DNA of 64,000 bases from CAVSIS01 sp963814875 (lineage in GTDB: Bacteria; Acidobacteriota; Thermoanaerobaculia; Thermoanaerobaculales; Sulfomarinibacteraceae), in the NCBI GenBank assembly GCA_963814875.1, contig CAWFFJ010000017.1:181840-245839 (forward strand), in the 5' to 3' direction. Shown here in pieces: positions 42,690 through 52,103 of this stretch (positions within the stretch are counted from its first letter, which is position 1; each line of letters begins with the position of its first letter). The translations under genes and the position numbers were made by a program. The notes under the pieces were generated by a model. It was given only the letters and a program-made list of their open reading frames with translations, made no database searches and was not told the origin of the DNA.

Positions 42690-43045
42690 GCACCCTACGA
42701 CCACTCGCTGGTGAGGGCATGCGATTTCCCCCTTTCGCACCATCCCGAGAGACGAAGAGCCGGCGTGAGCCGGCCCGGAGTCTCAAAGGGATGTGAGAGG
42801 CCGAGTCGGTTCCTCGCTTGATGGGCCCTGGTCGCGATGACCCCGAGGCGGGAGGGGGAATCCGCTCATGCCGTCAGCAGCGAAATGTGGTCGTGGGCGG
42901 GGGGGTCGCAGGTCCGGCGAAGCCGGGCCGGAGAGGGGGACGGGCGCCCTACGACCACTCGCTGGTGAGGGCATGCGATTTCCCCCTTTCGCACCATCCC
43001 GAGAGACGAAGAGCCGGCGTGAGCCGGCCCGGAGTCTCAAAGGGA
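42690..43045. repeat. Diverged tRNA-tail units next to tRNA-Leu
   Basis: Two more tails occur at 42722-42745 and 42976-42999 (CGATTTCCCCCTTTCGCACC then ATCC), each followed by the GCCGGC-GTGA-GCCGGC hairpin. They differ from the 187-bp units by shared substitutions (TCTCAAAGGG replaces the CGCGAGGGGG stretch), so they form an older subset. The last hairpin (43013-43028) is the likely terminator of the tRNA-Leu transcript. Confidence 0.9.
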
Positions 43046-43132
43046 TGGTGCGAAAGGGGGGAATCGAACCCCCATGGGCGTAAGCCCACAAGATCCTGAA
43101 TCTTGCGCGTCTACCAATTCCGCCACTTTCGC
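43046..43132 (-). tRNA. tRNA-Leu (anticodon CAG)
   Basis: On the minus strand the 87-base gene has acceptor GCGAAAG/CTTTCGC, D-loop GGAATTGGTAGACGC, anticodon arm CAAGA-TTCAGGA-TCTTG with CAG, a long variable arm (GGGCTTACGCCC) typical of class II tRNA, a T-arm GGGGG-TTCGATT-CCCCC and an encoded CCA. It should read CUG codons. It borders the accessory region, as tRNA genes often do. Confidence 0.97.
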
Positions 43133-43212
43133 ACGCGCAGGGCGAATCTTAGGTTCCGGCCGCCCGAGTGTCAAGGCGGCGCGCTATGCTCGGCGCTGCA
43201 CGGAGGTGCTCG

Positions 43213-45555
43213 GTGCGCGACGAGAGCGAGATCGACGGCGACGAGCCGGAGACAATGGCCAACAGGCACGACGGTCGCTGGCCGTCCGACGACGCCGTGG
43301 CCGAACTGGTGCTTCAGCGCGGCCGCAAGGGCCTGACGTCGACCCAGCTCGTGGCCCACGCCCTCGACGAAGCCCCAGGAGACCGCTCCGACGCTCGGCG
43401 GGCGATGCGCCAGGCGCTCAACCGCCTCGAGCGTGCCGGCCGGGTCGTGGTCGGGCGCGGCAAGCGCTACTACGCGCCGGAGGCTTCGGACCAGGCGTCG
43501 GGCCGGCTGCGGGTCGGGGCCGGCGGACGGGTGATGGTCGACCTCGATGGCGCCACCGGCGCCCCGGTGAGCATCCCGCCGCGGCGGACCCGAGGTGCGC
43601 TCGACGGCGACCGGGTGCTGATCCGGCTCGAGCGGCCACGGAGTCGGGCGCGCGAGCAGAACCTGCGCGAGGGCGTGGTAGTCCGCATTCTGGATCGCGC
43701 GCGGCGCAGCGTGGTCGGACGATGGGTGGTCGAGCGCGGTCGGCGCGAGGTGCGGCCGCTGGACAAGCGCCTCAACGTCACCGTGCTGCCCTCGGTGCCC
43801 GGCGGAATGGATGAGCCGGCGGAGGGCGACCTGGTGGTGGTGTCGCTCGACGAGATCGACGAACAGGGCAATGTGGCACACGGTGCGCTGCTCGAGCGGC
43901 TCGGCCGGATCGGCGATCCCGGCGTCGAGGAGCGGGTTGCGATCCGCATGTACAACCTCGAGGAGGAGTTCGCGCCGGAGGTCCTCGCCGAGGCCGAGCG
44001 CCTGCCGCGGACGGTGCGCGCGAAGGACCTTGCAGGCCGGCTCGACCTGCGCGCAGAGCCCGCGATCACGATCGACGGTGAGACCGCCCGCGACTTCGAC
44101 GACGCGGTGAGCGCCAAGCGCGGATCCCACGGCGCGATCACGGTCGACGTCCACATCGCGGACGTCAGCCACTATGTGCGCCCGAACAGCCTGGTCGGCG
44201 ACACCGCGCAGCAGCGTGGGACGAGCGTCTACCTGCCCGGCCGCTGCCTGCCGATGCTGCCCGAGCGGCTCTCGAACGAGCTGTGCTCGCTGCGCCCCGA
44301 GGAGGACCGCCTGACGGTGACGGTGCGCTTCACGGTGCGCCCCGACGGCGAGCTGAGGCACCCCGAGCTCCACGTTTCGGTCATCCGATCGGTGCGGCGC
44401 TGCACCTACACCGAGGTCTTCGGGTGGCTGTCGTCTCCCGTGGAGGCCTGGCCCGAGGCGACCCGGCCGTTTGCCGCGTCGTTGCGCTGCCTGGCGGAGG
44501 CAGCCGATCGGCTCAGGCAGGCCCGTCAGGCACGCGGCGGCCTTGACCTCGACCTCGCCGAGCCGGACGTGCGCCTCGACACCGAGGGCCGGGTGGTGGA
44601 GGTCCGTGCAGGTTCGCGCAACCAGGCGCACCGGCTGATCGAGGAGCTGATGGTCGCCGCCAACACGGTGGTCGCTCGGCTGCTGACCGAGCGCGGTCTG
44701 CCGGCGTTGTACCGGGTCCACGACCGGCCCGACCGCGGCCGTCTCGAGGAGCTGGGCGTGGTGCTGGCGGAGCTCGGCCACCCGTTCTCCGCCGATCCGG
44801 GCACGGCCGATGCTGGCGACCTGCAGCGGCTGCTCGACCGCGTCTCGGGCCAGCCGGAGGAGCGCCTGGTCGCGACCTTGATCCTGCGCAGCCTGGCGCG
44901 GGCGATCTACAGCCCCGAGCCGCGCGGTCACTTCGCGCTCGCCACCGACGACTACCTCCACTTCACCAGCCCGATTCGCCGTTACCCCGACCTGGTCTGC
45001 CACCGAGCAGTCAAGGTGCTGCTCGGCGAGGAATCGCGCGAAGCGCTGCCGGACGGCGGCGAGCTCAACGAGCTGGCCCGGGCGACCTCTGCGGCGGAGC
45101 GGCGGGCGGAGTCCGCCGAGCGCATGGTGGTGTTGTGGAAGACGCTCACCTGGCTGTCCAGTCGTCTCGGCGACGAGCTCGGCGGGGTGATCACGGGCGT
45201 GACCTCGTTCGGGCTGTTCGTCCAGCTCGACGAGGTCTTCGTGGACGGCATGATCCACATCGCGGATCTCGGCGACGACTACTACGTGCACGACGAGCGC
45301 CGCCACCAACTGGTCGGGGAGCACACCGGGCGTCGGTTCCGCCTCGGCGACCGCGTCCGCACCCGGCTCGCCCGGGTCGACCTCGAGGCGCTCCAGGTCG
45401 GGCTCGTCCCGGCCACGGCCACGGCGAGGTCGGCCGACGGACGGCCCGCGGGGGACCGTCGCCGGGGTCCGCGCGATGGCGGGGGTCGAAGCCGAGGCGG
45501 CAGCGGCGGCGGTGGCGGCGGGAAGGGACGGGGGAAGAGGCGAAGGCGTTTGTGA
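43213..45555 (+). CDS. rnr: Ribonuclease R (RNB-domain 3'-5' exoribonuclease)
   Basis: The 780-residue enzyme has an N-terminal winged-helix part (RKGLTSTQLVAHALDEAPGD; RLERAGRVVVGRGKRYYAPE), cold-shock-like OB folds, the RNB catalytic domain with ITIDGETARDFDDAVSAKRG (metal-binding aspartates), HYVRPNSLVGDTAQQRGTSVY and HFTSPIRRYPDLVCHRAVKV. A C-terminal S1 domain (GVITGVTSFGLFVQLDEVFV) and a Gly/Arg-rich basic tail follow. It degrades structured RNA processively. I choose GTG 43213, which has GGAGG six bases upstream; the frame opens earlier at 43168. It is divergent from tRNA-Leu. Confidence 0.95.
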   Translation: MRDESEIDGDEPETMANRHDGRWPSDDAVAELVLQRGRKGLTSTQLVAHALDEAPGDRSDARRAMRQALNRLERAGRVVVGRGKRYYAPEASDQASGRLRVGAGGRVMVDLDGATGAPVSIPPRRTRGALDGDRVLIRLERPRSRAREQNLREGVVVRILDRARRSVVGRWVVERGRREVRPLDKRLNVTVLPSVPGGMDEPAEGDLVVVSLDEIDEQGNVAHGALLERLGRIGDPGVEERVAIRMYNLEEEFAPEVLAEAERLPRTVRAKDLAGRLDLRAEPAITIDGETARDFDDAVSAKRGSHGAITVDVHIADVSHYVRPNSLVGDTAQQRGTSVYLPGRCLPMLPERLSNELCSLRPEEDRLTVTVRFTVRPDGELRHPELHVSVIRSVRRCTYTEVFGWLSSPVEAWPEATRPFAASLRCLAEAADRLRQARQARGGLDLDLAEPDVRLDTEGRVVEVRAGSRNQAHRLIEELMVAANTVVARLLTERGLPALYRVHDRPDRGRLEELGVVLAELGHPFSADPGTADAGDLQRLLDRVSGQPEERLVATLILRSLARAIYSPEPRGHFALATDDYLHFTSPIRRYPDLVCHRAVKVLLGEESREALPDGGELNELARATSAAERRAESAERMVVLWKTLTWLSSRLGDELGGVITGVTSFGLFVQLDEVFVDGMIHIADLGDDYYVHDERRHQLVGEHTGRRFRLGDRVRTRLARVDLEALQVGLVPATATARSADGRPAGDRRRGPRDGGGRSRGGSGGGGGGKGRGKRRRRL

Positions 45556-46022
45556 GGGATCGCGTCTCATGATAGAATTTTGAGCGTAAAGCAACCGGGC
45601 GCCGCCCTTTCCGGGCAGGCCCAGTCCCTGACCGGCCCGCGATCGTGATTCTCGGTCCTCCGGCGCCCTCGGACGCCGCCGCCCCCCGGTGACAGCGCGT
45701 CACTGGCGTCCTCCCGTGCCGCAGTCCGGCTCGGGGCCGCGGGGCCCGGCCGGGAGAAAAACTCCGGATGAACGTGGCCTCTGCACAGTCAGCCTGCATA
45801 TCTCACCAGCCTGACGGCTGCGGACCGATGGCGACCACAATCTGCGGCGCTTTCTTGAACTCGCTCGATCAACGTAGCTTGGCTACGCCTCACTCGCTCG
45901 TTCTGCGAAATCGCCACAGCTCACGGCCTCTATCGGCCCTCGCTTCGCCACGTGGTGAGACATACAGGCTAGACGAACGGCGCGGTGAAGGACCCGATCC
46001 GGAACCACTGGCGCTGCGGCCG
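45556..46022. other. Intergenic region holding an inverted-repeat element
   Basis: No gene is convincing; the PfkB frame is open to 45768 but has no similarity there. AGCCTGCATATCTCACCA (45791-45808) and TGGTGAGACATACAGGCT (45954-45971) are inverted ends (two mismatches) of a ~181-bp element with ACTCGCTCG repeats inside. Confidence 0.6.
45791..45971. repeat. MITE-like element with 18-bp terminal inverted repeats
   Basis: The two 18-bp ends match as reverse complements with two mismatches. The interior holds direct ACTCGCTCG motifs around GTAGCTTGGCTAC, a small palindrome. It is non-coding and lies just before the sucrose operon. Confidence 0.7.
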
Positions 46023-46922
46023 GTGGGCGAGCGCACGCGCCCCGTGATCATCGGCGAAGCGCTGGTTGACGTCTTTCCGGGCGGCTCGCGTCGGCTCGGC
46101 GGTGCGCCGTTCAACGTCGCCTGCCACCTCGCCGGGCTCGGACTGGATCCGCTGCTTGTGACCCGGGTCGGTCAAGACGAGGACGGCGCCCGGGTGCGCA
46201 CCGCGATGAAGGGGTGGGGGATGGACACCTCGGGCGTCCAGCTCGACCTGGAGCTGGCGACGGGCGAGGTCGAGGTCACGCTCGAGGGCGGCCAGCCGTC
46301 ATTCGACATCGTGGCGAACCGGGCGTGGGACCGGATCGACCCGGTCGCGGCCGCCGGGGCCGCGGCACGGGCGGACGGCCTCCTGTACCACGGCTCGCTG
46401 GCGTGCCGCAGCCCATCCTCGGCTGCGGCCGTCGATGCCCTTCGGGCTCGCAGTCCCGAGCGGATTCTGGTCGACCTCAACCTGCGCAACCCGTACTGGA
46501 GCGCCAAGGGAGTCGGCCGCCTGCTGACCGGGGCGCGCTGGATCAAGCTCAACCAGGACGAGATCGAGCGGGTCGTCGCCGGCGGCAACTCGGTGTCTTC
46601 ACGAGCGCGGAGGTTGATCGAACGTACCGGCTGCGAGGCTGTGCTGGTGACCCTCGGGGAGCGAGGCGCAATCGCCGTGCTGCGCGACGGCGGCGAGCTC
46701 ACCGGCGTTCCGGTGTCGGTAGACGAGGTGGTCGACACGGTGGGTGCGGGCGACGCCTTCACGGCGGTCTTGATGATGGGGCTGACGAGGTCATGGCCGT
46801 TCGCCGTGACTCTCCCGCGCGCCCTCGAGCTGGCGTCCGCGGTGTGCGCTGTGCGCGGCGCGGTGCTCGACGACCGGGCTGCGTACCGGCGATTGCTCGA
46901 ACGGTGGGAGGCAGAGTCATGA
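46023..46922 (+). CDS. PfkB-family sugar kinase (probable fructokinase)
   Basis: The 299-residue kinase has the PfkB start VIIGEALVDVFPGGSRRLGG, APFNVACHLAGLGLDPLLVT, the middle IKLNQDEIERVVAGG and the C-terminal signature DTVGAGDAFTAVLMMGL with the catalytic Asp in GAGDAF. In this operon it most likely phosphorylates fructose released by sucrose synthase. The start is GTG 46023 or 46044; upstream residues are an unlikely extension. Its TGA overlaps the ATG of the next gene (ATGA), so the three sugar genes are coupled. Confidence 0.92.
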   Translation: MGERTRPVIIGEALVDVFPGGSRRLGGAPFNVACHLAGLGLDPLLVTRVGQDEDGARVRTAMKGWGMDTSGVQLDLELATGEVEVTLEGGQPSFDIVANRAWDRIDPVAAAGAAARADGLLYHGSLACRSPSSAAAVDALRARSPERILVDLNLRNPYWSAKGVGRLLTGARWIKLNQDEIERVVAGGNSVSSRARRLIERTGCEAVLVTLGERGAIAVLRDGGELTGVPVSVDEVVDTVGAGDAFTAVLMMGLTRSWPFAVTLPRALELASAVCAVRGAVLDDRAAYRRLLERWEAES

Positions 46923-49087
46923 GTGCCGACACTGACGGCCTCGACATCCTCCTGATCAGCGTGCACGGGCTGATCCGCGGTCGCGAGCCGCAGCTCGGGC
47001 GCGACGCGGACACCGGCGGGCAGGTCCGCTACGTGCTCGAGCTGGCGCGGGCGCTGTCCGAGCAGGACGGGGTCGATCGCGTCGAGCTGCTGACCCGCCA
47101 GATCCTCGACCTTCGCGTCGACCCGGAGTACTCGGAGCCGCGCGAGCAGATTGCAGAGCGCGCGTGGATCATCCGCCTGCCATGCGGACCCTCCCGGTAC
47201 GTGCGCAAGGAGTCGCTGTGGCCGTACCTCGACGACCTCGTGAACCAGACGCTGCAGTACCTCCGCCAACGCGGCCGGCTCCCGGACGTGATCCACAGCC
47301 ACTATGCGGATGCCGGCTACGTCGGGCGCCGGCTGGCGGCGCTGCTCAACCGCCCACTGGTCCACACCGGCCACTCGCTGGGACGGGTCAAGCGTCAGCG
47401 CCTGCTCGACAAGGGCCTCGACGTGGCGACGATCGAGTCGCGCTACCACATCGGGCGCCGGATCGAGGAGGAGGAGCAGACGCTGGCGGCGGCCGACCTG
47501 GTCGTGGCCAGTACGCGCCAGGAGGTTGACGAGCAGTACGGGATGTACGAGCGCCACCGCCGCAGCCGCATGGTGGTGATCGCTCCCGGGGTCGACCTGT
47601 CGAGCTTCCGGCCGCCGCGCCGGGGCGACCCCAAGCCCGCGATCGCCGAGACGCTCGCCCGTTTTCTCCGCAAGCCGGGCAAGCCGATGGTGCTCGCCAT
47701 CCAACGTCCCGATGAGCGCAAGAACCTGAAGACGCTCATCGGTGCCTTCGGAAGTCACGCGAAGCTGCGCGAGAGGGCGAACCTCGTGCTGCTGATCGGC
47801 AGCCGCGACGACATCGACGAGACCGATCGAGGTCAACGGCGGGTCCTCGAAGGCATGCTCAAGGCCATCGACCGCAACGACCTCTACGGCTCGGTGGCGT
47901 ACCCGAAGGACCACGCGTCCGAGGACGTGCCGGAGCTCTACCGTCTGGCGGCCCGCCAGCACGGCGTGTTCGTCAACCCAGCTCTGACCGAGCCGTTCGG
48001 CCTGACGTTGATCGAGGCGGCCGCGAGCGGTCTCCCGGTGGTCGCTCCCGACGACGGCGGGCCGAAGGAGATTCTCGAGAACTGCCGCCACGGCGAAGTT
48101 GTGGACACGCTCGATGCGGACGCGATGGCGTCTGCCCTGGAGAGGATCCTGACCGATCCGCGCCGCTGGCGGATCCTCTCGCGGGCCGGCCAGCGCGGCG
48201 CCCGGGACCACTACTCGTGGCGTGGCCACGCCCAGCGCTACCTGAAGAGCGTGCGCCGGATGCTGGCACGCCGTGCCCGTTCGGGCGCAACCAGCTCCAC
48301 GGCCGTCAAGCTGGCCTCGGTCGAGAGGCTGATGGTGGTCGACATCGACCACACGCTGCTCGGAGATCGCGAGGCACTGGAGCAGCTGCTCGAGCGACTG
48401 CGCGCCCGCCGTGAGGTCGTGGCGTTCGGGATCGCCACCGGCAGGGTGCTGCCGAGCGCCATGCGCGTGCTGAAGGAGTGGGGGGTGCCGACACCCGATG
48501 TCCTGATCACGGCGGTGGGCACCGAGATCCACTACACGACCGGGGGTCTGATCCACGATCTCAGCTGGCAGCACACGATCGACTACCGCTGGCAGCCGGA
48601 ACGGGTGCGGGAGCTGCTCGCCGATGTCCCCGGCCTCAAACTCCAGCCGAAGAGCCAGCAGCGCCGGTTCAAGGTCAGCTACTTCATCGATCCAGATGCT
48701 GCCCCGAGCGTCGCCAAGGTGCGGGCTCGGCTGCGGGAGGCCGGAGTGACGGCGACGGTGATCGGCTCGCACGACGCCTACCTCGACGTCCTGCCGACGC
48801 GAGCGTCGAAGGGGAGAGCGGTGCTCTTTCTCGCCGGCCGCTGGGGCCTCGACACCGAGCGCATCCTGGTCGCGGGGGACTCCGGCAACGACACCGACAT
48901 GCTGCGCTCCGGAGCCCGGGCGGTGGTCGTGGGCAACCACACGCCGGAGCTCGACTCGCTCGGCCGCGAGGACGACGTCTACATGGCGGACGGCCATCAC
49001 GCCTGGGGTGTGCTCGAGGGCATCGAGCACTGGCAGTTCTTCGAGACCGAGCGACGCCCGGTCGAGGCAGAAGAGGAGACCACGTGA
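46919..49087 (+). CDS. Sucrose-phosphate synthase with C-terminal HAD phosphatase-like domain
   Basis: The 722-residue protein has a GT4 glycosyltransferase (about 1-460): LLISVHGLIRGREPQLGRDA, DTGGQVRYVLELARAL, HSHYADAGYVG and the C-terminal nucleotide site FVNPALTEPFGLTLIEAAAS. From about 470 there is a HAD domain with MVVDIDHTLLGD (nucleophile and acid Asp), FGIATGRVLPS, ASKGRAVLFLAGRWG and ILVAGDSGNDTDML. It uses UDP-glucose and fructose 6-phosphate to make sucrose 6-phosphate. The HAD part keeps its catalytic residues and may remove the phosphate. It is coupled on both sides (ATGA, GTGA). Confidence 0.95.
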   Translation: MSADTDGLDILLISVHGLIRGREPQLGRDADTGGQVRYVLELARALSEQDGVDRVELLTRQILDLRVDPEYSEPREQIAERAWIIRLPCGPSRYVRKESLWPYLDDLVNQTLQYLRQRGRLPDVIHSHYADAGYVGRRLAALLNRPLVHTGHSLGRVKRQRLLDKGLDVATIESRYHIGRRIEEEEQTLAAADLVVASTRQEVDEQYGMYERHRRSRMVVIAPGVDLSSFRPPRRGDPKPAIAETLARFLRKPGKPMVLAIQRPDERKNLKTLIGAFGSHAKLRERANLVLLIGSRDDIDETDRGQRRVLEGMLKAIDRNDLYGSVAYPKDHASEDVPELYRLAARQHGVFVNPALTEPFGLTLIEAAASGLPVVAPDDGGPKEILENCRHGEVVDTLDADAMASALERILTDPRRWRILSRAGQRGARDHYSWRGHAQRYLKSVRRMLARRARSGATSSTAVKLASVERLMVVDIDHTLLGDREALEQLLERLRARREVVAFGIATGRVLPSAMRVLKEWGVPTPDVLITAVGTEIHYTTGGLIHDLSWQHTIDYRWQPERVRELLADVPGLKLQPKSQQRRFKVSYFIDPDAAPSVAKVRARLREAGVTATVIGSHDAYLDVLPTRASKGRAVLFLAGRWGLDTERILVAGDSGNDTDMLRSGARAVVVGNHTPELDSLGREDDVYMADGHHAWGVLEGIEHWQFFETERRPVEAEEETT

Positions 49088-51478
49088 TCGAGAAACTGAA
49101 CGCGCTCGCCGAGGCCCATCGTCCGGCGCTCTACATGGTGCTGCACGCGTGGCTGTCGGACGGCCGCAGGTTCCTCCTGCGGTCCGACCTGCGGGACACC
49201 TTCGAGCGGCTCGCCGCAAACGAGCCGGCGGTGGCCCGCCTCGCCGACACCGTCTTCGCGGACATCATCGCGACGGTCCAGGAGGCCGCGGTCGAGGACC
49301 ACAGCCTGTGCCTCGCGCTGCGGCCGCGGATCGGGCGCTGGACCCACCTGCGCTGGCAGGCGGATCCGCTGGTGTTCGAGGCGATCGGCGTGAGCGCGTT
49401 CCTCGCCCTCAAAGAGCGCATCGTGCTCGGGCCCGGCGCCGACCGCAACGCCTGGCCGCTCGAGATCGATCTCGAGCCGTTCGCGCGCGGCCTGCCGCGG
49501 GTCAAGGAGCCGCACTCGATCGGCCGTGGCATCGACTTCCTCAACCGGCAGCTCGCGAGCCAGCTTCTGGTCGACTCGGACCGCGGTCTCGACGAGCTCT
49601 TCCGCTTCCTGTCGGTGCACAGCTGTCGGGGCCGACACCTGATGATCAGCGAGGCGATCGGCGACGTCGAAGAGCTGCGCTCGGCCGTGCGATCGGCGAC
49701 CACGCTGCTCGCGCGGGAGGACCCCGCCGCCGAGTGGGATGCCGTCGCCGGGCGGCTGCGCTCATTCGGTTTCGAGCCCGGGTGGGGACGCACCGCCGCG
49801 CGCATGCTGGAGACGCTGCGCCTGCTCCAGGACCTGCTCGAGGCCCCGGAGCCGGCCACCTTGGCTGCGCTGGTGTCGCGCATCCCGATGATCTTCCGGG
49901 TCGCGATCCTGTCGCCGCACGGCTACTTCGGGCAGACCGGAGTCATGGGGCTTCCGGACACCGGCGGCCAGGTGGTGTACATCCTCGACCAGGTTCGCGC
50001 CCTCGAGCGCGAGATGTCGCGGCGGCTCGACGCCCAGGGGATCGACTTCGAGCCCGAGATCGTCGTCCTGACGAGGCTCATTCCAGAGAGCCGCGGGACC
50101 AGCTGCGACCAGCGCCTCGAGCACATCGCGGGCACCCGCAAAGCGCGGATCCTCCGTGTGCCGTTCCGTTCCACGACCGGTGAGGAGGTCCCGCACTGGG
50201 TATCGCGGTTCGAGATCTGGCCCTACCTGGAGCGCTTCGTGCTCGACGCGGAGAAAGAGCTGGTGGCCGAGCTCACCGGCCGGCCGGATCTGATCATCGG
50301 CAACTACTCCGACGGCAACCTGGTCGCGACCCTGCTCGCCGAGCGGCTGGGCGTCACCCACTGCACGATCGCGCACGCGCTCGAGAAGTCGAAGTACCTG
50401 CTGTCGGACCTGTACTGGGCCGAAAACGAGGAGCGCTATCACTTCAGCTGTCAGTTCACTGCCGACCTGGTGGCGATGAACGCGTCCGACTTCATCATCA
50501 CCTCGACCTACCAGGAGATCGCCGGCAACGACGACAGTGTCGGCCAGTACGAGAGCCACAGCTCGTTCACCTTGCCTGGGCTGTACCGGGTGGTGCACGG
50601 GATCGACGTCTTCGACCCCCGCTTCAACATCGTCTCGCCGGGCGTCGACGACTCGATCTACTTTTCGCACTCTGCGCACGAGCACCGGCTCGAGTCCCTG
50701 GTTCCAGAGATCGAAGAGCTGCTGTTCGCGCCGGGGCGTGCCGACACCCGAGGCTGTCCGGAGCACCCGGAGCGCCCGGTGGTGCTGTCCATGGCCCGGC
50801 TCGACCGGATCAAGAACCTGACCGGGCTCGTCGAGTGGTTCGCCGGCAATGAGCAGCTGCGGGAGCAGGCCAACCTCGTGATCGTCGCCGGCACCGTCGA
50901 CCCGGGTTCGTCGGCGGACGCGGAGGAGGCCGCCGAGATCGAGCGCATGCACCACCTGATGGACGAGCACCATCTCGACGGCGAGATGCGGTGGATCGGG
51001 GCGCTGCTGCCGAAGCCCTTCGCCGGCGAGCTCTACCGGGTTGTCGCCGATCGCCGCGGCGTGTTCGTGCAGCCGGCGTTGTTCGAGGCTTTCGGTCTGA
51101 CCGTCATCGAGGCAATGGCGACCGGGCTGCCGACCTTTGCGACCCGATACGGCGGTCCCCTCGAGATCATCGAGGACGGCGTGTCGGGTTTTCACATCGA
51201 TCCGAACCACGGCGATCGTGCGGCGGCGGCCATCGCCTCCTTTCTCGAGCGTTGCGCAGCGGATTCCGAGGTATGGGCGGCGGTGTCGCGAGGGGCCGAG
51301 GCGCGGGTCGCGAGCCAGCTACACCTGGTCTCTGTACGCGGAGCGGGTGATGTCGCTGGCCCGAATCTACGGCTTCTGGCGCTACCTCACCCAACGCGGA
51401 CAGAAGCCGACGCGACAGTACCTGCAGATGTTCTACTCGTTGATGTTCCGCCCCCGCGCCGAGACTGTCGGCAGGTAG
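49084..51478 (+). CDS. Sucrose synthase (frameshift near the C-terminus)
   Basis: Starting at GTG 49084 within the SPS stop, the protein has the long SuSy N-terminal region and the GT4 core: ILSPHGYFGQTGVMGLPDTG, GGQVVYILDQVRALE, IGNYSDGNLVATLLAERLGV, LSDLYWAENEERYHFSCQFT and FVQPALFEAFGLTVIEAMAT. Near 51300-51330 the frame slips. The true end (YTWSLYAERVMSLARIYGFW to RPRAETVGR) is in the next frame, stopping at 51478. The published-length C-terminus is therefore present, and a one-base error or mutation divides it. It converts sucrose plus UDP (or ADP) to NDP-glucose and fructose, reversibly. Confidence 0.93.
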
Positions 51479-51591
51479 CCCAAACGGCGGAGAGCCGTGA
51501 CAGTGGCTGGAGATTCTGGAAGTGGCCGGAGGCCTCTGCCCATCGGTCTCCTTCCTGAACCTGCCCGCCAGGATTCGCGCAGCGAATTCAG

Positions 51592-51669
51592 AGCATTGCA
51601 GGTCGCAGGGCCCCTGAGGTATCGATGCTTGCTGGATGCTCCTCGCGGGGCCCTGCGACCTGCAATGCT
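51592..51669. repeat. Perfect 23-bp inverted repeat
   Basis: Arms 51592-51614 and 51647-51669 are exact reverse complements (AGCATTGCAGGTCGCAGGGC at the left) with a 32-base spacer. It lies between sucrose synthase and the receiver gene. There is no T-run, so it is not a classical terminator. A mobile-element end pair or a processed RNA hairpin is possible. Confidence 0.85.
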
Positions 51670-51685
51670 AGTGTAGAGTTCCCCC

Positions 51686-52084
51686 GTGGTCGACGAAGTC
51701 AGAGACCTGCGTCGCATCCTACTGGTCGAGGACGACAGTGACATCCGCGCCGTGGCGACCCTCGCCCTGGAACGGGTTGGGGGCTTCGAGGTCGAGGCGT
51801 GTGCGAGCGGCGCCGCCGCGCTCGACGCGATCAGCGAGTGCCGGCCCGACCTCGTCCTGCTCGACGTGATGATGCCGGAGATGGACGGACCCGGCGTCCT
51901 GGAACGGCTGCGCGCCGACAGCGCGGGTCGCGACGTCCCGGTCGTCATGCTCACCGCCAAGGTCCACCACCTGGAGACCGCCCGCCTGCGCGACCTCGGG
52001 GCGGTCGACGTGATCCACAAGCCCTTCGACCCGATGGCGTTGCCGGCCGCGGTCCGCGCGATCTGGCAGCGCCTGGGCCGGTAG
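51686..52084 (+). CDS. Single-domain response regulator
   Basis: The 132-residue receiver has RRILLVEDDSDIRAVATLAL (acidic pair), DLVLLDVMMPEMDGPGVLER with the phospho-acceptor Asp, VVMLTAKVHH (Thr) and DVIHKPFDPMAL (Lys). It has no output domain, so it acts through a partner or a relay. It starts with GTG and is the first gene of a four-gene operon including a histidine kinase and a receiver-Hpt protein. Confidence 0.94.
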   Translation: MVDEVRDLRRILLVEDDSDIRAVATLALERVGGFEVEACASGAAALDAISECRPDLVLLDVMMPEMDGPGVLERLRADSAGRDVPVVMLTAKVHHLETARLRDLGAVDVIHKPFDPMALPAAVRAIWQRLGR

Positions 52085-52103
52085 AGCGGCGGGAGCCGCG
52101 GAG

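Noticed and set aside
41817..43045. Possible CRISPR array
   Set aside because: Units are 187 bp long with tRNA-tail sequence and near-identical content; there are no short repeats with unique spacers and no cas genes.
45768..46022. N-terminal extension of the PfkB kinase
   Set aside because: It runs through an inverted-repeat element and has no similarity; the PfkB fold begins at VIIGEALVD.
46172..49219. 1015-codon minus-strand ORF
   Set aside because: It is antisense to the sucrose operon, whose proteins show full family motifs; its sequence is low complexity.
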